Assembly (NCBI RefSeq): GCF_014203125.1 | Contig: NZ_JACHIH010000008.1 | Span: 1-64,000 of the forward strand | Direction: 5' to 3' | Length of the DNA stretch: 64,000 bases | DNA from: Rhodopseudomonas rhenobacensis | GTDB taxonomy: Bacteria > Pseudomonadota > Alphaproteobacteria > Rhizobiales > Xanthobacteraceae | Translations under genes and position numbers: made by a program | Shown here: piece after piece, positions 54,968-63,640 of the stretch | Layout: the number at the start of each line of letters is the position of its first letter | Position numbering within the stretch: position 1 is the first letter of the stretch | The notes under the pieces: model-generated | The model's input: the letters and a program-made list of their open reading frames with translations, nothing else | Told to the model about the DNA's origin: nothing | The model's database searches: none

Positions 54968-56896
54968 TCATTCCGCCGCCTCCATCGCGGCCGCGTCGCG
55001 GGCGAGGTCGACAACCGTCAGTCGTGTGCGGATGCGTTGCGTGGTGCCGTCCTGGAACTGGATCACGGTGTCGACCGGAATCTCCGGCGCGCCGCCGTAG
55101 ATGCCTTCGATGATATCGGCGTATTTCTCGTTGATGACGCTGCGGCGGACTTTTCGGGTGCGGGTCAGTTCGCCGTCGTCGGCGTCGAGCTCCTTGTAGA
55201 GCAGCAGGAACTTGCCGATCCGCTGCGCCGGCGGCAGCGTGGCGTTGACCGCCTCGACTTCTTTCCGCAGCAGTGCGTAGACCTCCGGCCGCGAGGCGAG
55301 GTCGGTGTAGGTGGTGAAGGAGATCCGCTTCTTCTCCGCCCATTTCGAGATGATCGAGAACCGGATGCAGATCATTGCCGCAAGCTGATCGCGACCGGCG
55401 CCGAGCACCACGGTCTCGGCGATATAGGGCGAGAACTTCAGCTTGTTCTCGATATATTGCGGCGAGAAGCGTTCGCCTTGCGAGGTCTCGGCCAAATCCT
55501 TGATACGGTCGATCACCACCAGCTGCGCGCCCTTGTTGAAATATCCGGCGTCGCCGGATTGCATCCAGCCGTCGATGATGTCGGCGGAGGCCTCGTCGTT
55601 CTTGTAGTAGCCGAGGAACATGTTGGGATGCCGCACCACGATCTCGCCGACGCCGTGGATGTCGGGATTGTCGATGCGGATTTCGATCTCCTCGGACATC
55701 GCCACGCCCGTGGTGTCGGGATCGACCTCGCCCTCGCGATGCAACGTGTAGGCGCCGAGCAGTTCGGTCTGGCCGTACAGCGTGCGCAGCGGCACGCCCA
55801 TCGCCTGGAAGAACTTGAAGGTGTCGGGGCCGAGCGCGGCGCCGCCGGTCGCCGCCGAGCGCAGCCGCGTGAAGCCGAGCCGATCGCGTAGCGCCCGAAA
55901 CAGGACGGCGTCGGCAAACAGCGAGGTCTCGCCGCGCGCCAGCGCCGACAATCCGGCTTTCATGCCGAGGTTGTAAAGCCCTTGTTTCAAGGGCGAAGCG
56001 TCCATCACCCGGGCGCGGACGTCGGCGGCGATGCTTTCCCAGACCCGCGGCGCGAACAGCACGAAGGTCGGCGCGATCTCGCGAAAGTCATTCATCAGCG
56101 TGTCGGGCTGCTCGACGAAGTTCACTTTCATGCGGCTCAACAGGCCTTTGCCGAGCACATAGACCTGCTCCATGATCCACGGCAGCGGCAGCACCGAGAC
56201 GTATTCGTCGGACGAATCCTTGGGATCGAAGGAGAGATACGCCGCGCAGTGCCGCAGCACGCGCCCGGCCGCGAGCATCGCGAGTTTCGGATGGGCGGTG
56301 GTGCCCGAGGTGGTGCAGAGGATTGCGACGTCTTCGCCGCGCGTCGCATCGACCAGCGAGTCGTACAACGTCGGATTATGTCCGGCGCGGGCGCGGCCCA
56401 TTGCGGCGAGTTGATCGGCGTCGATCAACCGCGGATCGTCGTATTTGCGCATGCCGCGCGGGTCGGAATAAACGATGTGGCAAAGCTGTGGCACGCGCTC
56501 GCCGAGCAGCAACAGCTTGTCGACCTGCTCCTCGTCCTCGGCGAACACCAGTTTCGCCGCGCCATAGCTCAAGAGGTAGGCCGCCTCGTCGTCGAGCACG
56601 TCGCGGTAGAGCCCGAGGCTGAGCGCGCCGAGCGCGTGGGCGGCGATCTCGGCCGCGACCCAGTCCGGACGGTTGTCGCCGATAATGCCGATCACGTCGC
56701 CGCGCTGCACGCCGAGCTCGAGCATGCCGAGCGCGAAGTTTTGGACGCGTTCCTGATAGTCGGCCCAGGAGAATTCGCGCCACAGCCCGAAATCCTTTTC
56801 GCGCAGCGCGATCTCCTCGCCGTGCTCTTTCGCATTGAGCCGCAACAGCTTCGGATAGGTGTCAGCTTCGGCGACGCGCGCCGCATAGTTCATCAT
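54968..56896 (-). CDS. AMP-dependent acyl-CoA synthetase/ligase
   Basis: 642 residues from the ATG at 56896, overlapping the livG stop by four bases. The adenylate-forming motif C-T-T-S-G-T-T-A-H-P-K, L-Y-G-Q-T-E, S-G-D-A-G-Y and R-I-K-D-L-A-E mark long-chain/aromatic acyl-CoA ligases (FAA1-like), and the C-terminal R-T-R-K-V-R-R-S also fits. It would couple uptake by the liv-type transporter to CoA activation of the substrate, perhaps a fatty, aromatic or dicarboxylic acid. The gap to livH is now filled by the DUF559 cassette. Confidence 0.9.
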   Translation of the reverse strand: MMNYAARVAEADTYPKLLRLNAKEHGEEIALREKDFGLWREFSWADYQERVQNFALGMLELGVQRGDVIGIIGDNRPDWVAAEIAAHALGALSLGLYRDVLDDEAAYLLSYGAAKLVFAEDEEQVDKLLLLGERVPQLCHIVYSDPRGMRKYDDPRLIDADQLAAMGRARAGHNPTLYDSLVDATRGEDVAILCTTSGTTAHPKLAMLAAGRVLRHCAAYLSFDPKDSSDEYVSVLPLPWIMEQVYVLGKGLLSRMKVNFVEQPDTLMNDFREIAPTFVLFAPRVWESIAADVRARVMDASPLKQGLYNLGMKAGLSALARGETSLFADAVLFRALRDRLGFTRLRSAATGGAALGPDTFKFFQAMGVPLRTLYGQTELLGAYTLHREGEVDPDTTGVAMSEEIEIRIDNPDIHGVGEIVVRHPNMFLGYYKNDEASADIIDGWMQSGDAGYFNKGAQLVVIDRIKDLAETSQGERFSPQYIENKLKFSPYIAETVVLGAGRDQLAAMICIRFSIISKWAEKKRISFTTYTDLASRPEVYALLRKEVEAVNATLPPAQRIGKFLLLYKELDADDGELTRTRKVRRSVINEKYADIIEGIYGGAPEIPVDTVIQFQDGTTQRIRTRLTVVDLARDAAAMEAAE

Positions 56897-57723
56897 GCGG
56901 CGGTCTCCGTCACCACCGGATGATCCGGCTTGTCGTCGGGATCGACCAGCACCTCGTCCTCTTCGCCCAAGTAAGCGCGCTTGACGTGCGGATCGGCGAG
57001 CACCGCGGCGGGGTCGCCCTCGGCGATCTTGCGGCCGAAATCCAGCACCATGACGCGGTGCGAGATGTCCATCACGACGCCCATGTCGTGCTCGATCATC
57101 ATCACCGTCATGCCGTATTCTTCGTTGAGGTCGACGATGTAGCGCGCCATGTCCTCCTTCTCTTCGAAGTTCATGCCGGCCATCGGCTCGTCGAGCAGGA
57201 TCAGTCGCGGCTCCAGCGCCATCGCGCGGGCGAGTTCGACGCGTTTGCGCAGCCCATAGGGGAGAGTTCCGGCGGTGGCCTTGCGCACGCTCTGCAGGTC
57301 GAGAAAGTCGATGATCTCCTCGACCTTGCGGCGATGTTCGAGTTCTTCCTGCCGCGCGCCGGTCAGCCAGTACAACGAGCCGGTGAGGAAGTTGTTCTTC
57401 AACAGATGATGGCGGCCGACCATGATGTTGTCGAGCACGCTCATATGGTGGAACAGCGCGAGATTCTGGAAGGTGCGGCCGATGCCGAGCGAGGCCCGCG
57501 CGTTCGGCTTCAAGCCGGTGATGTCGCGGCCATGGTAGAACAGCTGGCCTTCGGTCGGCCGGTAGCGGCCGGAAATGCAATTGACGATGGACGTCTTGCC
57601 GGCGCCGTTCGGGCCGATGATGGAAAACAGTTCGCCGTCAGCGACCGCGAAGCTGACGTCGGTCAGCGCGCGGACACCGCCGAAGCGCAGCGAGACTGCG
57701 CGCACCTCCAATGCGTGATCCAC
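56893..57723 (-). CDS. livG: Branched-chain amino-acid type ABC transporter ATP-binding protein LivG
   Basis: 276 residues from a GTG at 57723, with GGGAGG six bases upstream; a longer frame to 57780 exists. Walker A G-P-N-G-A-G-K-T-S, Q-loop R-T-F-Q-N, signature L-P-Y-G-L-R-K-R-V, Walker B L-I-L-L-D-E-P and H-loop I-E-H-D-M-G. First gene of the minus-strand transport operon with the AMP-ligase. Confidence 0.92.
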   Translation of the reverse strand: MDHALEVRAVSLRFGGVRALTDVSFAVADGELFSIIGPNGAGKTSIVNCISGRYRPTEGQLFYHGRDITGLKPNARASLGIGRTFQNLALFHHMSVLDNIMVGRHHLLKNNFLTGSLYWLTGARQEELEHRRKVEEIIDFLDLQSVRKATAGTLPYGLRKRVELARAMALEPRLILLDEPMAGMNFEEKEDMARYIVDLNEEYGMTVMMIEHDMGVVMDISHRVMVLDFGRKIAEGDPAAVLADPHVKRAYLGEEDEVLVDPDDKPDHPVVTETAA

Positions 57724-58026
57724 GCATGTCCTCCCCTGTCCCCGTTGTCGCGGCGGTGCTTTTCGCACCTGCCATCGCAACGCCCTTGGTCCGCGCGTTC
57801 GTCGCTCTGTCTCACGCGGTTGCCCGCTTGGCTGAGCTTACACGGATCGAACCCGCGCCATATTCGACTATTGGGTTCGGCAATGTCAAAGCCTGCGGGC
57901 TGCGACGTATTTCCGCTTCGGAGCTGAGCAAGCTGCTGCAACGCAGCAAACGCCGGTTGGCCGGTCTCGCCGGGCAGGCCGTGAGCGGGCAACGTGGTAG
58001 CCGGGAATGCTAACCGGGGGGGCGGC

Positions 58027-59295
58027 TCAGGCTGCCACGGTCTTGCGGCGACGGCGGGCCGGGCAGAGGCCGAGCGCATCCTGCAAGGACATCGGGCGGC
58101 CGAGCAGATAGCCCTGCACCTTCTTCACGCCGATCGAGCGCAGTGCGTCGAGTTCGGATTGCCGTTCGACGCCTTCGGCGACGATGCGGCTGCCGGTGTC
58201 GCGGGCGAAGCCGACCAGCGCGCGGGCCAGCGCCTTGCGCGCCGGGTCGAGGTCGATGTTCTGGGTCAGCCCGATGTCGAGCTTGATGAAGTCCGGCTGC
58301 ATGTTGAGGATATGCCGCAGGCTGGAATAGCCGGCGCCGGCGTCGTCGACCGCGAGCCGCAGGCCGCGCTCGCGCAGCGGCCGCAGCACCTTGAGGATGG
58401 CGTCGTAATTGCCGACGGTGGAATGCTCGGTGATCTCGACGATCACCCGGTCGAGCGGCAGGCCGGCGAACAACGCTTCGAGGTTGCCCTCCAGGATGGT
58501 GGCCGCCGAGGCGTTGACGCCGAGCTCGGTCGGCGCCGGAAAGCTGTGCAGCGCCTGCAGCGCCTTGCGGATGGCGTGCAGCTCGAGTTCGACGCCCATG
58601 CCGACCTCGCCGGCCTCGGCGAACCATTTGTCCGGCGAGCGCAGCGGCAGCGGCGAAAACCGCGCCAGGCATTCGAAGCCGACCGGCTGCATCACGTCGG
58701 TATTCCAGATCGGCTGGTACACGATCGACATCTGGTCCTGCGCGATCACCTGGCTGAGCTGGGCTTGCTTGACCTGCAGCTCGCGTTGCGCGTCCAACTC
58801 GGAGCTGATTTCGAACGAGGCCATTTCGGCGAACGCCTTCATGGTCTGCAGGTCGCGCTCGTTCAGCGAGGGATCGGCCTGAAAGCCGATGCAGCAGAAC
58901 ATGCCGTAGGTCTCGCCGTTCGGCAGCTCGATCGGCACGCTGACGTGGCTGCCGATATGGCAGGCGGCGGTGATCGGCATCGCCATCGCCAGCGGCTGGG
59001 CGGCGGTGTCCGGCATCAGTTGCGGCAGCCGGCCCTCGAGAATGTGCCGGCAGTAGATATCGTCAAGGGAGCGGCGGTCGCCGGGCTTGATCACGTGCTC
59101 CAACCCTGGCGCATCGACCACGCGAAACACCGACTCGTCGCCCTCGAACTTCGAGACGTAGGCGACCTGCAGGCCGAGATGGCTGCGCACCGCCTGCAAT
59201 GAGCGGCGGATCCGATCGCTGGCATCGCCTTCGCGTTTCACCGCGGCAAACAGCAGCGGCAGGGACTGGTCGCCTTCGCTCGGGGCTTGGGTCAT
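58027..59295 (-). CDS. GAF-EAL c-di-GMP phosphodiesterase
   Basis: 422 residues. Residues ~25-170 form a GAF sensory domain (D-I-Y-C-R-H-I-L, H-V-S-V-P-I-E-L-P-N-G). Residues ~185-415 are EAL: Glu208 in F-E-C-L-A-R, V-N-A-S, V-E-I-T-E-H, V-D-D-A-G-A-G-Y-S-S-L, F-I-K-L-D, A-E-G-V-E and G-Y-L-L-G-R-P. The catalytic acidic, Asn and Lys residues are kept, so hydrolysis of c-di-GMP to pGpG is expected. No membrane segment is seen. It is a cytoplasmic enzyme that could link surface glycan or motility decisions to a GAF ligand. Confidence 0.93.
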   Translation of the reverse strand: MTQAPSEGDQSLPLLFAAVKREGDASDRIRRSLQAVRSHLGLQVAYVSKFEGDESVFRVVDAPGLEHVIKPGDRRSLDDIYCRHILEGRLPQLMPDTAAQPLAMAMPITAACHIGSHVSVPIELPNGETYGMFCCIGFQADPSLNERDLQTMKAFAEMASFEISSELDAQRELQVKQAQLSQVIAQDQMSIVYQPIWNTDVMQPVGFECLARFSPLPLRSPDKWFAEAGEVGMGVELELHAIRKALQALHSFPAPTELGVNASAATILEGNLEALFAGLPLDRVIVEITEHSTVGNYDAILKVLRPLRERGLRLAVDDAGAGYSSLRHILNMQPDFIKLDIGLTQNIDLDPARKALARALVGFARDTGSRIVAEGVERQSELDALRSIGVKKVQGYLLGRPMSLQDALGLCPARRRRKTVAA

Positions 59296-59675
59296 TCGCT
59301 GGCCTCCAGAAGGTGGCGCGGGATTCGCTTACTCACGGATACGGACAATCCGACATGACGCGTCTCGTTCCGAAGTGCACTGTTCCATTGCGAGCGTGCT
59401 TAACGTTCCGTTGTTGCTGATAACTCGCTGGCCGCTCGCGACGGCGAGCGGGTTACTTGCGAGCGAAGCGGCGGCGCCAAAATCCAGCGCTGCCGGCCTG
59501 GCGGGGCCGCGCGTAGTCGGAATACCTGGGGGAACTACCAGGTGAGGCGGTATGTCGCAGGCCCGGCGCCGCGCAAGCGACGTGCTGCACCGCGGCAAAT
59601 CTGGCGCGCGCCTTCCGGGGTTCGGATCGGCCGCGTTGATCCGCCGGGGCGGCGACCGTCGGGTCGGCGCCGCGA
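59296..59675. other. Intergenic region with a GC hairpin
   Basis: About 380 bases between the EAL gene start and the end of livF2 (both minus). No gene. CCGCTCGC (59432-59439) pairs with GCGAGCGG (59444-59451), a candidate terminator of the second liv operon, though without a T-run. The EAL promoter probably lies near 59300-59400. Confidence 0.45.
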
Positions 59676-60371
59676 TCAGACTTCGAGCCATTCCTTGCGC
59701 ACGGCGTCGTTGGCCTTGAGGTCGGCCGGCGAGCCTTCGAACACAATGCGGCCGTGGCCCATCACATAGACCCGGTGCGAGATCCGCAGCGCGATCGACA
59801 GCTTCTGCTCGACCAGCAGGATGGCGACGCCGCGCCGCGCGATTTCCGCGATCAGGTCGCCGACCTGCTGCACGATGATCGGCGCGAGCCCCTCGGTCGG
59901 CTCGTCGATCATCACCAGATCGGGGTTGCCCATCAGCGTGCGGCAGATCGTCAGCATCTGCTTTTCGCCCCCTGACAGCACGCCGGCAGCGGTGTCGGCG
60001 CGCGCCTTCAAGTTGGAGAACATGTCGAGCATGTCGTCGAGCCGCCACTTGCCCGGATTGCGCGGGTCCTTGACCCCGAGCATCAGGTTCTGCCGCACCG
60101 TGAGCCCCGGGAAGATGTCGCGATGCTCCGGCACGTAGCCGAGGCCGCGATGCGCGATTCTGTAGCTCGGCAGCCCGGCGATGTCGGCGCCCTTGAAGCG
60201 GATCACACCCACCGGCGGCACTTCGCCCATGATCGCCTTCACGGTGGTGGAGCGGCCGACGCCGTTGCGGCCGAGCAGGCTGACCACCTCGCCGGCAGCG
60301 ATCTGCATGTCGACGCCCTGCAGGATGTGGCTCTTGCCGTAATAAGCGTGCAGGTCCCGGACTTCGAGCAT
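59676..60371 (-). CDS. livF: LivF-like ABC transporter ATP-binding protein (second liv operon)
   Basis: 231 residues from the ATG at 60371, sharing one base with the livG stop. Signature L-S-G-G-E-K-Q-M, Walker B L-V-M-I-D-E-P-T-E-G-L-A-P and V-E-Q-K-L mark LivF. The Walker A reads G-R-N-G-V-G-R-S-T at 34-42, with Arg40 where Lys is expected. Last gene of the operon. Confidence 0.9.
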   Translation of the reverse strand: MLEVRDLHAYYGKSHILQGVDMQIAAGEVVSLLGRNGVGRSTTVKAIMGEVPPVGVIRFKGADIAGLPSYRIAHRGLGYVPEHRDIFPGLTVRQNLMLGVKDPRNPGKWRLDDMLDMFSNLKARADTAAGVLSGGEKQMLTICRTLMGNPDLVMIDEPTEGLAPIIVQQVGDLIAEIARRGVAILLVEQKLSIALRISHRVYVMGHGRIVFEGSPADLKANDAVRKEWLEV

Positions 60372-61132
60372 CACGCCGCCTCCTCGCCGAGATAGGCTTC
60401 CTTGACCTTGGGATTGCCGCGGATCTCCTCCGGCGTGCCCGAGGCGATCACCTGGCCGTAGACCAGGACCGAGATGCGGTCGGCGAGGCCGAACACCACG
60501 CTCATGTCGTGCTCGACGATCAGCAGGGTGCGGCCCTCGGTCAGGCGGCGGATCAGCGACACCGCGCGTTCGGTCTCGGCGTGGCTCATGCCGGCGGTCG
60601 GCTCGTCGAGCAGGATGACGTTGGCGCCGCCCGCGATGGTGATGCCGATCTCCAGCGCGCGCTGCTCGGCATAGGTCAGAAGGCCCGCCGGGACATCGCG
60701 GCGGCCGACCAGATGGATGTCTTCGAGAATGCGCGCGGTGCGTTCGCGGACCTCGGGCAGCTTGTCGATGTTCTTCCAGAACGCGTAGCGCTGGCCGGTG
60801 GCCCACAGCACCGCGCAGCGCAGATTTTCCCACACCGTCATGTTGCCGAACACGTTGGTGACTTGGAAGCTGCGCGACAGTCCGCGGCGGTTGATCTGGA
60901 ACGGGCGCAGCCCGGCGATCTCCTCGCCGCGCAGCTGGATGCTGCCGGAGGTCGGCTTCATGTAGCCCGAGATCAGGTTGAAGGTGGTCGATTTGCCGGC
61001 GCCGTTCGGGCCGATCAGCGCGTGGCGTTCGCCCTGCGCGACCTTGAGATTGATGGTCTGGATCACCTTGGTGATGCCGAAGCTCTTTTCGACATCGCGC
61101 AGTTCGATGGCGTTGGGCTCTTTGCCGCTCAT
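60371..61132 (-). CDS. livG: LivG-like ABC transporter ATP-binding protein (second liv operon)
   Basis: 253 residues from the ATG at 61132 (ATGA overlap with livM). Walker A G-P-N-G-A-G-K-S-T, Q-loop R-S-F-Q-V, signature L-T-Y-A-E-Q-R-A-L, Walker B V-I-L-L-D-E-P-T-A-G-M-S and H-loop V-E-H-D-M-S. The catalytic Lys is intact, in contrast to the LivF partner. Reading upstream to 61525 is not supported. Confidence 0.93.
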   Translation of the reverse strand: MSGKEPNAIELRDVEKSFGITKVIQTINLKVAQGERHALIGPNGAGKSTTFNLISGYMKPTSGSIQLRGEEIAGLRPFQINRRGLSRSFQVTNVFGNMTVWENLRCAVLWATGQRYAFWKNIDKLPEVRERTARILEDIHLVGRRDVPAGLLTYAEQRALEIGITIAGGANVILLDEPTAGMSHAETERAVSLIRRLTEGRTLLIVEHDMSVVFGLADRISVLVYGQVIASGTPEEIRGNPKVKEAYLGEEAA

Positions 61133-62430
61133 GCCGCAACTCCGTTTTGCCGTGCGGTGGTCAAGGCCTCGTCCCAGGCATGGCCGACGCGGCGCCAGCT
61201 CAGCCGCGCCAATGCGAAGCCGACCACGATCAGCGCCAGCGCGGCCGCCCAGGTCAGCGGGCTCGCCGCGTTGAACGGAATGCCGAAGGCGCGGATGTGC
61301 GGGTTCTCGGAGGGATTGACGGTGTAATGCACGGTGGATTCGATCGCCAGCATCAGCCCGATCACCATCGCCAGCGTCGGCAGCAGCGCCACCGCGTAGC
61401 TCGGCAACACCCGCAGCATGGTGCCGCCCTTCAGCAGCGGCCGGTGCATCATCAACAGGCCGGTGATGCCGCCAGGGGCGAACATCACCACCGCGATGAA
61501 GAACAGGCCGAAATACAGCTGCCACACCGGGGTGACGTCGCTCAAGCCCAGCGACAGGAAGGTGACGAAGATCGCGCCGACGATCGGACCGATGAAGAAG
61601 CCGATGCCGCCGATATAGGCCGCAAACAGCACGGTGCCGGACTGCACCGCGCCGAGATAGGCGGAATTGGCGATCTCGAAATTGATCGCCGCGAGCGCGC
61701 CGGCGATCCCGGCGAAGAAGCCGGCGAAGCAGAACGCCAGATAGCGGATGACGTGCGGATCATAGCCGACGAACTGCACCCGCTCCGGATTGTCGCGCAC
61801 CGCGTTGCACATCCGGCCAAGCGGCGTGCGGGTCAGCGCGTACATCGCGATCACCGCGACGAGCGTCCAGGCCGCGACCAGATAGTAGATCTGGATCTGC
61901 GGGCCGAAATTCCAGTCGAACACTTTCAGGAGCTTGGTGCGGTTGGCGGAGACGCCGGCCTCGCCGCCGAAGAAGCTGCGCAGGATCAGCGCCGAGGAGG
62001 CGACCAGTTCGGCGAGCCCCAGCGAGATCATCGCGAACGCCGTGCCGGAGCGCTGGGTCGAGACCCAGCCGATCAAGGCCGCAAAAAACAGCCCGGTGGC
62101 GCCGCCGATCATCGGCACCAGCGGCAGCGGGATCGGGAATTTGTGGCCGACGATGAAGTTGATGGCGTGGATGGCGAGGAAGCCGCCGAGCCCGTAATAC
62201 ACCGCATGGCCGAACGACAGCATCCCGGTCTGGCCGAGCAGGATGTTGTAGGACAAAGCGAAGATGATCGAGATGCCGATCAGGCTGAAGGTGGTCAGCG
62301 AGCCGCCGGAGGAGAGGATCTTCGGCAACAGCAACAGTATCAGCGCCACGCCGACCCAGATGCCGTAGAATTTCAGCTTGTCGGCCAGCGCCGGCGGCGG
62401 AGGGGCTGCGCTCACGGTGATATCTCTCAT
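61129..62430 (-). CDS. livM: LivM-like ABC transporter permease (second liv operon)
   Basis: 433 residues, longer than the LivM at 52262 because of an extra C-terminal region with two hydrophobic segments. The LivM marker L-S-Y-N-I-L-L-G-Q-T-G-M-L-S-F-G-H-A and the coupling loop V-R-D-N-P-E-R-V are present. It overlaps livH and livG by four bases at each end. Confidence 0.93.
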   Translation of the reverse strand: MRDITVSAAPPPPALADKLKFYGIWVGVALILLLLPKILSSGGSLTTFSLIGISIIFALSYNILLGQTGMLSFGHAVYYGLGGFLAIHAINFIVGHKFPIPLPLVPMIGGATGLFFAALIGWVSTQRSGTAFAMISLGLAELVASSALILRSFFGGEAGVSANRTKLLKVFDWNFGPQIQIYYLVAAWTLVAVIAMYALTRTPLGRMCNAVRDNPERVQFVGYDPHVIRYLAFCFAGFFAGIAGALAAINFEIANSAYLGAVQSGTVLFAAYIGGIGFFIGPIVGAIFVTFLSLGLSDVTPVWQLYFGLFFIAVVMFAPGGITGLLMMHRPLLKGGTMLRVLPSYAVALLPTLAMVIGLMLAIESTVHYTVNPSENPHIRAFGIPFNAASPLTWAAALALIVVGFALARLSWRRVGHAWDEALTTARQNGVAA

Positions 62431-63374
62431 GTGTCGCGGGTCCCCAACAGGCCCATCGGGCGGAAGATCAACACCAGCACCAACAGCAGATAGGGCATGA
62501 TCGGTGCGATCTGCGCGATGGTGACGTTCCAGATGTCGCTGAGCCAGCTTTGCGCGAGGTCGGGGCTGAGCGGGCCGAGCAGGCCGGCGAGCGAAGCGTT
62601 CATCGAGACGGCGAAGGTCTGCAACAGGCCGATCAGCAATGAGGCGATGAAGGCGCCGGGCAGCGAGCCGAGCCCGCCGACCACGACGACGACGAACAGG
62701 ATCGGGCCGAGCAGCCCGGCCATGTTGGATTGCGTCACCAGCGCCGGGCCGGCGATCACGCCGGCGACCGCGGCGAGCGCGGTGCCGACGCCGAACACCA
62801 GCATGAAGATGCGCCCGACATTGTGGCCGAGATGGCCGACCATGTGCGGATGGGTCAATGCGGCCTGCACGATCAGCCCGATCCGGGTCTTCTTCAGCGC
62901 CAGCAGCAGGCCTAAGAAGATCGCGACCGAGACCAGCAGCATGAACATCTTGAAGGCGGGGTAGTTGGTCGAGAAGATCGTGAAGGCGGGGAAGTCCAAC
63001 AGCGGCGGCACCCGGAAATCCACCGGGCTCTTGCCCCAGATGATCTGCACGATCTCCTCGATCGCAAAGGCGAGGCCGAAGGTGAACAACAATTCGGCGA
63101 CGTGGCCGTTCTTGTGCACGCGGCGCAGCCCGTAGCGCTCCACCGCGGCGCCGATCGCGCCGGCGAGCAACGGGGCGATCAGCAGCGCCGGCCAGAACCC
63201 GACCCAGCGGCTGATCTGGAAGCCGAAGAACGCGCCGAGCATGTAGAAGCTGGCATGGGCGAAGTTCAGCACGCCGAGCATGCTGAAGATCACGGTGAGG
63301 CCGCTGGCCATCAGGAACAACAGCATGCCGTACAGCACGCCGTTCAAGGTGGAGATGACGATCAGTTCAAGCAC
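62427..63374 (-). CDS. livH: LivH-like ABC transporter permease (second liv operon)
   Basis: About 315 residues from the GTG at 63374; the frame extends to a GTG at 63416 within palindromic element D. N-G-V-L-Y-G-M-L-L-F-L-M-A-S-G, N-F-A-H-A-S-F-Y-M-L-G-A-F and the loop A-A-L-T-H-P-H-M-V are LivH features; about eight hydrophobic segments. Its N-terminus borders the palindromic elements separating it from livK. Confidence 0.9.
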   Translation of the reverse strand: MLELIVISTLNGVLYGMLLFLMASGLTVIFSMLGVLNFAHASFYMLGAFFGFQISRWVGFWPALLIAPLLAGAIGAAVERYGLRRVHKNGHVAELLFTFGLAFAIEEIVQIIWGKSPVDFRVPPLLDFPAFTIFSTNYPAFKMFMLLVSVAIFLGLLLALKKTRIGLIVQAALTHPHMVGHLGHNVGRIFMLVFGVGTALAAVAGVIAGPALVTQSNMAGLLGPILFVVVVVGGLGSLPGAFIASLLIGLLQTFAVSMNASLAGLLGPLSPDLAQSWLSDIWNVTIAQIAPIMPYLLLVLVLIFRPMGLLGTRDT

Positions 63375-63414
63375 GGTTGTGGCCTGCGATCTTGAGAATA
63401 GAGGTTGCGTCTTC

Positions 63415-63519
63415 ACCTCTCCTCGCTTGCGGGGAGAGGTCGATCCGGCGGAGCGCCCGGATCGGCGCTTTGCGCCGTCCGCGTACAGGCTCCGCGAAGC
63501 CGGGTCGGGTGAGGGGCGT
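63415..63519 (+). repeat. Palindromic element D upstream of livH
   Basis: CCTCTCCTCGC...GCGGGGAGAGG followed by GATCCGG...CCGGATC-like pairing and the tail GGTGAGGGGCG, an expanded relative of elements A-C with an extra ~45 bases in the middle. Confidence 0.75.
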
Positions 63520-63552
63520 TTCGGTTAGAACGCGGAGTCCGCGTCTTGCGAA

Positions 63553-63597
63553 GGCGCCCCCTCACCCCGACCCTCTCCCCGCAAGCGGGGAGAGGGA
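63553..63597 (-). repeat. Palindromic element E, inverted relative of D
   Basis: CCCTCTCCCCGC (63571-63582) pairs perfectly with GCGGGGAGAGGG (63585-63596); the preceding GCGCCCCCTCACC is the reverse complement of the purine tails of the other copies. Located between livK and livH. Confidence 0.85.
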
Positions 63598-63640
63598 GCG
63601 CGCCGTGCGCGCATATTCGCCGTGCTTCTTCCGCGAGCGC

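Noticed and set aside
54231-55343. 370-residue minus-strand frame through the palindromic elements
   Set aside because: Runs through repeats in an arbitrary frame; contains repeated translations of the same palindrome and overlaps the DUF559 and ligase genes.
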